DNA of 5,599 nt. Origin: Acidimicrobiales bacterium (GTDB taxonomy: Bacteria; Actinomycetota; Acidimicrobiia; Acidimicrobiales; Palsa-688). Location: contig JAFAWZ010000199.1 of the NCBI GenBank assembly GCA_019241495.1, forward strand, positions 1 through 5,599, written 5' to 3'. Under the pieces are notes generated by a model, which saw only the letters and a list, made by a program, of their open reading frames with translations, was not told the origin of the DNA and did not search any database. Each line of letters starts with the position of its first letter. Within the stretch, counting starts at the first letter, position 1. Below, piece by piece: positions 1 through 4,774 of the stretch. Position numbers and translations under genes: made by a program.

Positions 1-1
1 T

Positions 2-190
2 CTCGGTACCACGATGGAGGCGGTGGAGAAGCAGATGGCCGAGGCCGAGTTCCCGAACGGTGTCCCCCGCTTCGGGCGGCCCACGGAGATGGCTGCGCTC
101 GCCGCGTTCCTCTGCTCCGACCGAGCATCTTTCATCAGCGGTGAGACGATAAGCGTCTCGGGCGGGCGCACGCGCAGCCCGGGGCTGTAG
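2..190 (+). CDS. Short-chain dehydrogenase/reductase (SDR), C-terminal fragment
   Basis: Only the last 62 residues and the TAG stop are in the window; the gene begins to the left. The frame contains RFGRPTEMAALAAFLCSDRA followed by SFISGETISVSGG. This is the classical SDR C-terminal pattern: a G-R-P-x-E-x-A segment, an A-x-x-x-x-F-L-x-S-D helix, then the strand and turn ending in G-x-x-x-x-V-x-G-G. SDR enzymes are cytosolic NAD(P)-dependent oxidoreductases acting on alcohol or ketone groups. The Rossmann GxxxGxG and YxxxK catalytic motifs lie outside the window, so substrate and cofactor preference cannot be judged. The next gene in the same direction, a P450, starts 98 bases later, so the two may be co-transcribed and act on the same substrate. 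The family call is firm; the specific function is unknown. Confidence 0.9.
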   Translation, partial: LGTTMEAVEKQMAEAEFPNGVPRFGRPTEMAALAAFLCSDRASFISGETISVSGGRTRSPGL

Positions 191-288
191 GGTCGTCGCT
201 CGCGGGCCTGTCCAAGTAGGTCGTAGGCGGGACGAGGGGGCCTGGGCTCGGCTGGTACGCTGGGGGGAAGCGTATGGGAGGGGGATCC
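191..288 (+). promoter_or_regulatory. SDR-P450 gap with a weak extended -10
   Basis: The 98-base gap is G-rich. TGGTACGCT (253-261) resembles an extended -10 box and would start transcription about 20 bases before the P450 ATG, but no -35 box is seen. Co-transcription from the SDR gene is equally possible. No other feature was found here. Confidence 0.2.
277..281 (+). promoter_or_regulatory. Shine-Dalgarno site that favours the P450 start at 289
   Basis: GGAGG sits in a G-rich stretch (276-284) with a 7-base spacer to the ATG at 289. An in-frame ATG at 274 would add five residues (MGGGS), but it overlaps this site and has only a G-rich stretch (262-270) very close upstream. The 289 start is therefore preferred. 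Confidence 0.7.
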
Positions 289-1494
289 ATGCCCGAGAGC
301 CGCCGACAAATCGATCTGGCCACGCGTTCGCCCGAGTTCCTTCGGTCACCTCTGCACGCGTTCGCACGCGCCAGGGCCGAGTGCCCGGTCGGATGGTCGC
401 AAGCCGACGGATCGTGGATGGTATGCACCTACGACGACGTGTACCAGGTGCTCCGCCAGCACGAGACGTACTCGAGCGAGTCCTATGTGAACCGCAACGA
501 GGGCCCGCCGTTGTTGGTGCTGGGCCAGGATCCGCCCATCCACACGAAGTACCGGCGGCTGCTCAACCCCTGGTTGTCACCGGGGATCGCGGAGCGGCTG
601 GCCCCGAAGATGGAGGAGTACTCGCAGGGTCTTCTCGACCGGTTGGTGCCTCGGGGTGAGTGTGACATCGTCATCGAATACGGGAACCCCTTCCCTGCTT
701 TGGTAGTGCTGGATCTGGTCGGCCTGCCGACCAACGAATGGGAGCGCTTCGCCGAGCCCAACCACGCCCTGCAGTACGCCAAGCCCGGCTCGCCCCAGAT
801 GGAGGAGGCGCAGACCGGGATGATGTGGATCGCCGGGCAGATCTACGAGACGGCGGCCAAGCGCCGGGAGGATCCCGCCGACGACTTGATCAGCGACCTG
901 GCCACGGCCAGGGTGGACGGAGAGCTGATACCGCTAGAGGACGTCGTCGGCATCACGCTCACAGTCGTCGGGGGCGGGGTTGACACCACGACGTCTCTTT
1001 ACGCCAACGTATTGATCCACCTGAATCGCAACCCCGATGATCGCCAGCGGCTGATCGACGACCCTTCGTTGATCCCGACTGCCGGCGAGGAGTTCCTGCG
1101 CCACTTCACACCCGCCCAAATACTCTCCCGCCAAGCTATCTCCGACACGGAGCTGGCCGGCCAGTCGATCGCCAAAGGCGAGTACGTCGATGTGTGCATA
1201 GCCTCGGCCAACCACGACGAGCAGGTCTTCCCGGCCGCCGACGAGATCATTCTCGACCGCTTCCCGAATCGCCACGCCGCCTTTGGCCTGGGGATCCACC
1301 GGTGTGTGGGATCAAACGTGGCTCGCGCCATGATCCAGCTGATGATCCGGCACACGCTGGAACGGATGCCGGACTTCGATGTCATCGAAGACCAAGCCCA
1401 GCACTACGGCGGACCCATCGTGAACGGCTGGATCACCCTGCCCATCCGCTTCACTCCTAGTCGGCCGCGCGGGACGGCTCCGCTCCCGGTGTGA
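289..1494 (+). CDS. Cytochrome P450 monooxygenase
   Basis: Soluble bacterial cytochrome P450 of 401 residues, the usual length, with no membrane anchor. All core motifs are present: DPPIHTKYRRLL in the C-helix region, the I-helix oxygen-activation motif GGGVDTTT at about 228-235 with the Asp-Thr pair (D232-T233), the K-helix E-x-x-R (E268, R271), DRF at 323-325, and the heme-binding loop FGLGIHRCVG (332-341) with C339 as thiolate ligand. The enzyme should insert one oxygen atom into a hydrophobic substrate using electrons from a ferredoxin and reductase, neither of which is in this window. It follows an SDR gene in the same direction and meets a cupin gene tail to tail. The lipid-catabolism neighbours suggest a steroid, terpenoid or fatty-acid-like substrate, but I cannot assign a CYP family number. 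An intact, probably functional gene. Confidence 0.96.
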   Translation: MPESRRQIDLATRSPEFLRSPLHAFARARAECPVGWSQADGSWMVCTYDDVYQVLRQHETYSSESYVNRNEGPPLLVLGQDPPIHTKYRRLLNPWLSPGIAERLAPKMEEYSQGLLDRLVPRGECDIVIEYGNPFPALVVLDLVGLPTNEWERFAEPNHALQYAKPGSPQMEEAQTGMMWIAGQIYETAAKRREDPADDLISDLATARVDGELIPLEDVVGITLTVVGGGVDTTTSLYANVLIHLNRNPDDRQRLIDDPSLIPTAGEEFLRHFTPAQILSRQAISDTELAGQSIAKGEYVDVCIASANHDEQVFPAADEIILDRFPNRHAAFGLGIHRCVGSNVARAMIQLMIRHTLERMPDFDVIEDQAQHYGGPIVNGWITLPIRFTPSRPRGTAPLPV

Positions 1495-1503
1495 GCGGGA
1501 GCG
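1481..1503. terminator. Hairpin at the convergent end of the P450 and cupin genes
   Basis: CGCTCCCG (1481-1488) pairs perfectly with CGGGAGCG (1496-1503) around a 7-base loop that contains the P450 stop codon. The left arm can instead pair, as GCTCCCGG (1482-1489), with CCGGGAGC (1508-1515), just before the cupin stop. The position between two convergent stops only 21 bases apart suits a bidirectional terminator. There is no T-run after either arm, so it would be a GC-rich, non-canonical one. Confidence 0.45.
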
Positions 1504-1515
1504 CGAGCCGGGAGC

Positions 1516-1944
1516 TCAGCTCTGACGGCTCCTCAGGCGGGCCAGCTCCGCTTTCATGTCGTCGGTGAGAGCGTCTTCATCGAGGGTGGTACGGAAACCG
1601 GGATCGTTCACGTAGAACTCGAGAAGGGTACAGCCTTCCGGGCCGGCTACCACCGGGCCATACATGGCCTTGGCCGGAAACCAACGCACCGTGCCGGCTC
1701 CGTGCCACTCACCGGCGATGTTGGACGAGCCTTCGACGACGGCGTCCATGAAGACGTCCTGGTGGTAATGGCGGGGGAGTACGGCGTGAGGTGGAAATCG
1801 GGTGACCAGGAAGAGAGGCCGGTTCGGGTCGCCTTCGTCGCCGAGGACGAACTTCTGCTGCTTCAGGCCGAACCCGACTTCAGGGAAATCCTCGACGTTG
1901 ACGTACGACAGGACCTTGATCCCGTTCTCCAGCACATCCTTCAT
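1516..1944 (-). CDS. Small single-domain cupin protein
   Basis: A 142-residue protein starting at ATG 1944, with GGGAGGGAG (1952-1960) ending 7 bases upstream as a strong ribosome site. The core is a cupin beta-barrel: motif 1 is PRHYHQDVFMDAVVEGS (57-73) with H59 and H61, followed by WHGAGTVRWFPAKAMYGPVV (80-99) and GPEGCTLLEF (101-110). The usual motif-1 Glu is not at its normal place (D63 or D67 could substitute), and the motif-2 His position is Tyr95, so the classical His-His-Glu-His metal site is incomplete. H53 might help bind a metal. Such stand-alone cupins occur near catabolic genes as possible dioxygenases, isomerases or ligand sensors; no specific reaction can be assigned. It lies downstream of, and in the same direction as, the thiolase-DUF35 genes, separated by 100 bases, and may have its own promoter. 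Confidence 0.85.
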   Translation of the reverse strand: MKDVLENGIKVLSYVNVEDFPEVGFGLKQQKFVLGDEGDPNRPLFLVTRFPPHAVLPRHYHQDVFMDAVVEGSSNIAGEWHGAGTVRWFPAKAMYGPVVAGPEGCTLLEFYVNDPGFRTTLDEDALTDDMKAELARLRSRQS

Positions 1945-1975
1945 TTGGTTGCTCCCTCCCAGTCATGGTGGGTGC

Positions 1976-1981
1976 AGGATA
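1976..1981 (-). promoter_or_regulatory. Possible -10 element for the cupin gene
   Basis: The minus strand reads TATCCT here, three of whose fixed positions (TA and final T) match an actinobacterial -10 box. It would start transcription roughly 25 bases before the cupin ATG, leaving room for the ribosome site. No convincing -35 box was found, so this is weak. Confidence 0.2.
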
Positions 1982-2000
1982 CTGGCCGAGCCGCGGCCGG

Positions 2001-2030
2001 GTACAGTTTGCCAGGTAACAGTTTGGCCGG
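2001..2030. repeat. Imperfect 15-base tandem repeat upstream of the cupin gene
   Basis: Bases 2001-2015 and 2016-2030 match at 11 of 15 positions and share the core ACAGTTTG (2003-2010 and 2018-2025). The AT-rich core stands out in a GC-rich gap. Its place just upstream of the possible cupin -10 would suit a tandem operator, but two copies of a short motif can also arise by chance. Confidence 0.35.
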
Positions 2031-2039
2031 TGTAGGCCA
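2024..2039 (-). terminator. Short stem-loop just after the DUF35 stop
   Basis: TGGCC (2024-2028) pairs with GGCCA (2035-2039) around a 6-base loop, ending 6 bases past the DUF35 stop on the minus strand. The stem is only 5 base pairs and there is no T-run, so it is at most a weak terminator or processing site at the end of the hydratase-thiolase-DUF35 unit. Confidence 0.2.
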
Positions 2040-2044
2040 GCGAT

Positions 2045-2479
2045 TCAGGCGCGCTCCCATTGGAGAAGCGTGTAGGAGTCGTGGTCCTCGAAGACTCCCG
2101 TTACCGGTTGTCCGATGACGACGTCGGCGAGCGGATCGCCCACGAGGTTGCCGAGCATGCGGACCCCTCCCGCGGCTGGGATCTCGACCAGCAATACCAC
2201 GTAGGGGACGGCGGTCGAGAGCGCGGGTTGGGCGGGGTGCCAGACCCGCTCCCATGAGTACACCACCCCGACCGGGGGAACCTCCTCCCAGCTGTAGTCG
2301 AACGACCGGCAGTCCGGACAGAGATGCTCCGGCCCGAAGCGCCAGGCCTGGCACGCCGAGCAGCGTTGCACGACGAGCCGATGCTCGCCGAGCGCAGCCC
2401 AGAACGGGGCGTCGAGCCCGGTCGGTTCGGGGCGGGGGCCTCCTCCGGGCAGCACCCAAGTTTCCGAGCGGCTCGTCAC
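2045..2479 (-). CDS. DUF35 (Zn-ribbon + OB-fold) acyl-CoA-associated protein
   Basis: A 144-residue protein if started at GTG 2479. An N-terminal helix region (FWAALGEHRL) leads into a rubredoxin-like zinc ribbon, CxxC at C40/C43 and CxxC at C54/C57, within VQRCSACQAWRFGPEHLCPD. An OB-fold follows, ending in YVVLLVEIP, GNLVGDP and GQPVTGVFE. DUF35 proteins bind acyl-CoA or partner with thiolase-superfamily enzymes; the best-known case is the DUF35 part of ChsH2, which partners the steroid aldolase Ltp2. The gene lies directly downstream of a thiolase-like gene, so a two-protein complex is likely. A TTG at 2533 would give 18 extra residues, but these are translated from the 65-base repeat and look non-native. 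For GTG 2479 the nearest purine site (GGGGGAG) is only 2 bases away, so the exact start is uncertain. Confidence 0.9.
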   Translation of the reverse strand: MTSRSETWVLPGGGPRPEPTGLDAPFWAALGEHRLVVQRCSACQAWRFGPEHLCPDCRSFDYSWEEVPPVGVVYSWERVWHPAQPALSTAVPYVVLLVEIPAAGGVRMLGNLVGDPLADVVIGQPVTGVFEDHDSYTLLQWERA

Positions 2480-2510
2480 GGCTCCCCCGTCCGGGGGACG
2501 GCGGAGCCGT
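2478..2510. repeat. Long hairpin in repeat copy 1
   Basis: ACGGCTCC (2478-2485) pairs with GGAGCCGT (2503-2510), then a C/C mismatch (2486/2502), then CCGTCC (2487-2492) pairs with GGACGG (2496-2501) around a GGG loop. This gives 14 base pairs in 33 bases. A competing smaller palindrome, GACGGC-GGA-GCCGTC (2497-2511), overlaps its right arm. Confidence 0.8.
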
Positions 2511-2542
2511 CTGTCACATTGGTTCGCTCCCAAAGGTCGCTC

Positions 2543-2575
2543 ACGGTTCCCCCGTCCGGGGGACGGCGGAGCCGT
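2543..2575. repeat. Long hairpin in repeat copy 2
   Basis: Same architecture as in copy 1, shifted by 65 bases. The single copy difference (T2547) changes a C-G pair in the outer stem. In a plus-strand RNA it becomes a U-G wobble and the stem survives; in a minus-strand RNA, the sense of the flanking genes, it becomes an A/C mismatch. Confidence 0.75.
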
Positions 2576-2578
2576 CTG

Positions 2579-2596
2579 TCACATTGGTTCGCTCCC
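2579..2596 (-). other. Minimal start-stop (ATG-TGA) with a ribosome site inside the repeat
   Basis: On the minus strand GGGAG (2596-2592) lies 7 bases before an ATG (2584-2582) that is immediately followed by TGA (2581-2579). The same arrangement occurs in copy 1 (GGGAG 2531-2527, ATG 2519-2517, TGA 2516-2514). It could capture ribosomes leaving the thiolase-like gene, whose stop is 22 bases upstream. It may also be a chance feature of the element; no peptide product is possible. Confidence 0.3.
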
Positions 2597-2605
2597 AAAG
2601 GTCGC

Positions 2606-3802
2606 TCACAGGGTGTCCTCGCTTCCATAGACGACGTCGGATACGTACCCGACCATCGGGCCCCCGGTCACGGCCACGACCTTCGCCCCAGGGATCTGGT
2701 TGCAGGAGCTACCGCGCAACTGGCGGATGGCCTCGTTGTGTAAGCCGAACCCGTGCATGTACGCCTCGGCCAGGTTGCCTCCGCTGGTGTTCAGCGGCAG
2801 GGCACCCCCCGGAGCGATCAACCGCTCGAAGGCGAGCATGTCGTCGACCTCCTCGGCCGAGGCGAATCCGTGCTCCACCAGGCTCATCACCACCCCGCCG
2901 GTGAAATTTTCATATGACTGGACACAGTCGACATCCCTCGGCCCGATTCCGGCCATGGCCCACATTCGAGGAGCCACCGTCGAGAAGTTGGCGGTGGCAT
3001 AGCGGGGCGCGTTGTGGACCGGTGCGATGAAGCGGCCGTCTGAGCCCTGGGCCGCACCCAACACGAAGACCGGGGCGTCGCTCATGTCGGGTGCTGCCTC
3101 GGCCGGGACGAGGATCATGGCCGCGGCGCCGTCGTTCTCCTGGCAGCAGTCGTACAACCGCCAGGGCTCGACGATCCAACGGGATGCATCGTAGGCCTCG
3201 CCGGTGAGGGGCCTACCGTTCATTACCGCCCGGGGATTGGTCTGGGCGTGGTGGTAGGAGGCCAACGCCACGGCCCGCTGGGCGGCCAGCCCACGACCCT
3301 GGTGGTCATGGACCCAGCGCTGGAAGCGCATGGCGTACTGCTGGGCGGGGCTCCCCAATCCGTATGGCAAGGTGAAGGCTGCCTCGTCGGTGACACCCAC
3401 GCTTCCCGCTCTCACCTGGCCGAAGCGACCGAACTGACCCTGGGCCAGCGCCCGAAAGGCAACCACGCAGTCGGCCATTCCGGTGGCGATGGCCATGGCG
3501 GCGTTGCTGACCGCGCCCCCGACCCCTCCGCCGCCTCCTCCCCACACCATGGACGAGTAGCGCAACTCGTCTACGCCGATAGCTGATGCCAGCCTGCTGG
3601 GAAGGTTTCTGTCATTCGAGTACGAAGTGAACCCGTCGATGCGACCGGGGTCGATCCCCGCGTCCCGGCAAGCGGTCAAGATGGCCCGTAAAGCCAGGAC
3701 GAACTCCGGCTCGCTCGCCTGACCGTGTCGCAAGTACTCCGTCTCGCCGATCCCGACGACAGCGGCCCTCCCCCGGAGGGTGCGTGTGTGTCCTGGATTC
3801 AT
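2606..3802 (-). CDS. Thiolase-superfamily lipid-transfer-like protein, probable Ltp2-type aldolase
   Basis: A 398-residue protein of the SCP-x/thiolase-like family starting MNPGHTRTLRGRAAVVGIGE. Where thiolases carry the nucleophilic Cys it has SSMVWGGGGGGVGG (83-96) with no Cys. RALAQGQFGRFGQVRAG (117-133) follows, then QSYENF (295-300, Y297), LNTSGGNLAEAYMHGFG (337-353, with Y348 and H350) and EAIRQLRG (357-364). The C-terminal Cys-x-Gly is replaced by VTGGP. Without both cysteines thiolysis is unlikely. Y297 and Y348 sit at about the spacing I recall for the two catalytic Tyr of the steroid retro-aldolase Ltp2, and a DUF35 gene follows as in the Ltp2-ChsH2 pair. An aldol cleavage of a beta-hydroxyacyl-CoA is therefore inferred. 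Upstream in-frame codons reach 4033 but overlap the hydratase gene; the 3802 ATG is where homology begins, although its ribosome site is weak. Confidence 0.88.
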   Translation of the reverse strand: MNPGHTRTLRGRAAVVGIGETEYLRHGQASEPEFVLALRAILTACRDAGIDPGRIDGFTSYSNDRNLPSRLASAIGVDELRYSSMVWGGGGGGVGGAVSNAAMAIATGMADCVVAFRALAQGQFGRFGQVRAGSVGVTDEAAFTLPYGLGSPAQQYAMRFQRWVHDHQGRGLAAQRAVALASYHHAQTNPRAVMNGRPLTGEAYDASRWIVEPWRLYDCCQENDGAAAMILVPAEAAPDMSDAPVFVLGAAQGSDGRFIAPVHNAPRYATANFSTVAPRMWAMAGIGPRDVDCVQSYENFTGGVVMSLVEHGFASAEEVDDMLAFERLIAPGGALPLNTSGGNLAEAYMHGFGLHNEAIRQLRGSSCNQIPGAKVVAVTGGPMVGYVSDVVYGSEDTL

Positions 3803-3866
3803 GATTCCGACTGTAGCCAGCGAGCAGCGCCCGGGCCGAGTCCCCTCAATGCTCCGGGCTCGGATC
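3803..3866 (-). other. Gap between hydratase stop and thiolase-like start
   Basis: Sixty-four bases with no gene. There is no strong Shine-Dalgarno near the thiolase-like ATG (only GTCGGAATC directly before it), and no clear promoter or terminator, which fits co-transcription with the hydratase. Confidence 0.4.
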
Positions 3867-4622
3867 CTAAAGATTCCAAGAGGGGGTTCTCCGCTCCCGG
3901 AACGCCGCCATGCCTTCGGCGGCCTCTTCAGAGGCGAACAACGACTTCGACAGGCGGCTCGTCTCGGCGAAGGCGTCGTCCCGGCCGAGGAGTGGAACGT
4001 CGAACACCAGCTTCTTCGCGGCGGCCAGCGCAACGGGTGCTCCGGCCGTCACTTTGTCCAAGAGAGCCTGGACGGACTCATCGAGGCTTTCCGACGGGAC
4101 GGCTGACGTGATGAGACCTACCTCCGCGGCCCGGCGGGCGGGTATGCGCTCGCCGGTGAGGAACAGTTCGAGAGCGTCGCCGCGGCGTAGCTTGGGCAGG
4201 CACACGACGGAGATGATGGCTGGAGCGACGCCTATGCGAACTTCAGTGAAGCCGAAGCGGGCATCCTCGGCCGCTATCGAGAGATCGCAGGCGGCGGCCA
4301 GCCCGACGCCGCCGCCCATGCAATGGCCGGCGATTCGAGCGATGACGGGTTTGGGCAGGTCCTCGATCCGGCCCAGGAGCTCGGCCAGCTCGTAGCGGGC
4401 CGGCTCGTCCTGGGTGGGGCTGTCCCTCAGGTCCGCGCCCGCACAAAAGGCGGGTCCGGTATGAGTGATCACGAGCGCCCGAACCTGCGGGTCGGTGCCG
4501 GCCGCCTCCAAGCCGTCGCCCAGCCCGTTCAGAACCGCAGGTGTCAGAGCGTTCCTGGTGTCGGGCTGGTCCATGGTGATGACGGCGATCTTGTCGTCCA
4601 CGCGGTAGCCAACTGCGCTCAT
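3867..4622 (-). CDS. Enoyl-CoA hydratase/isomerase (crotonase) family protein
   Basis: A 251-residue crotonase, the usual length, starting MSAVGYRVDDKIAVITM. AAGGGA-type site AAGGGA (4629-4634) is 6 bases before ATG 4622; an upstream in-frame ATG at 4679 would add 19 residues that look non-homologous. Visible features are the NAL segment (24-26), FCAGADL (59-65) and GHCMGGGVGLAAACDL (99-114) forming the oxyanion hole, then FGFTEVRIGVAP (123-134) with E127 matching catalytic Glu164 of rat hydratase. The position of rat Glu144 is G107, so only one of the two classical acids is present. The GGGxGL plus FTEVRxG combination recalls the methylglutaconyl-CoA hydratase-like branch (LiuC-type), whose members hydrate branched or carboxylated enoyl-CoAs. 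It is first in a minus-strand block with the thiolase-like and DUF35 genes, and could supply the beta-hydroxyacyl-CoA they would cleave. The substrate is unknown. Confidence 0.93.
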   Translation of the reverse strand: MSAVGYRVDDKIAVITMDQPDTRNALTPAVLNGLGDGLEAAGTDPQVRALVITHTGPAFCAGADLRDSPTQDEPARYELAELLGRIEDLPKPVIARIAGHCMGGGVGLAAACDLSIAAEDARFGFTEVRIGVAPAIISVVCLPKLRRGDALELFLTGERIPARRAAEVGLITSAVPSESLDESVQALLDKVTAGAPVALAAAKKLVFDVPLLGRDDAFAETSRLSKSLFASEEAAEGMAAFRERRTPSWNL

Positions 4623-4774
4623 CTGACGTCCCTTCTCAATGGCGAAAACCGAAACGGGCGCCCAGCGGGGGCCCGACATGCGAGTGATACGATATTGGAG
4701 AACCCAGATAGGCCCCTATTCCTCGGTTGCCCGGACTGCATCGGTTGGGTCGGGCGGTGCTTCGAAGGAGCGGC
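4623..4774. promoter_or_regulatory. Divergent intergenic region with candidate promoter elements
   Basis: This 152-base spacer separates the ATG of the minus-strand hydratase from the ATG of the plus-strand hydrolase, so it must serve both directions unless one gene is read from afar. An AT-rich island (4685-4696) contains TGATACGAT, a reasonable extended -10 box for the plus strand, and its complement offers TATCGT for the minus strand. A small palindrome ATAGG-CC-CCTAT (4708-4719) nearby could be half of an operator. No convincing -35 boxes or known regulator site was recognised. Confidence 0.4.

Larger units (their letters stand above)
2476..2609. repeat. Two tandem copies of a 65-base palindrome-bearing unit
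   Basis: Bases 2476-2540 and 2541-2605 are near-identical head-to-tail copies; within the shared part the difference is C2482 versus T2547, and the left few bases (2472-2475) diverge because they belong to the DUF35 gene. A further TCAC (2606-2609) repeats the unit edge. On the minus strand, GTGA therefore borders each copy. The right-hand GTGA holds the stop (TGA) of the thiolase-like gene and the left-hand one holds the start (GTG) of the DUF35 gene. The unit length is not a multiple of three. There is no transposase, and the structure resembles REP- or MITE-like non-autonomous elements. Whether other copies exist in the genome cannot be seen here. Confidence 0.9.

Noticed and set aside
175..187. 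Terminator hairpin CAGCC-CGG-GGCTG at the SDR end
   Set aside because: A 5-pair stem inside coding sequence with no T-run; expected by chance in GC-rich DNA.
1702..2118. Plus-strand frame across the cupin gene and adjacent gap
   Set aside because: It is the antisense shadow of the cupin gene, whose own frame has a strong ribosome site and domain motifs.
2476..2609. CRISPR array
   Set aside because: Only two directly abutting 65-base copies with no unique spacers, and no cas genes nearby.
2254..2904. Plus-strand reading frames across the DUF35 and thiolase-like genes
   Set aside because: Arg/Pro/Ser-rich translations antisense to two clearly recognised genes; part simply translates the tandem repeat twice.
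3803..4033. N-terminal extension of the thiolase-like protein by 77 residues
   Set aside because: It would overlap the 3' end of the hydratase gene, is Arg/Pro/Ser-rich low-quality sequence, and family homology begins after ATG 3802.
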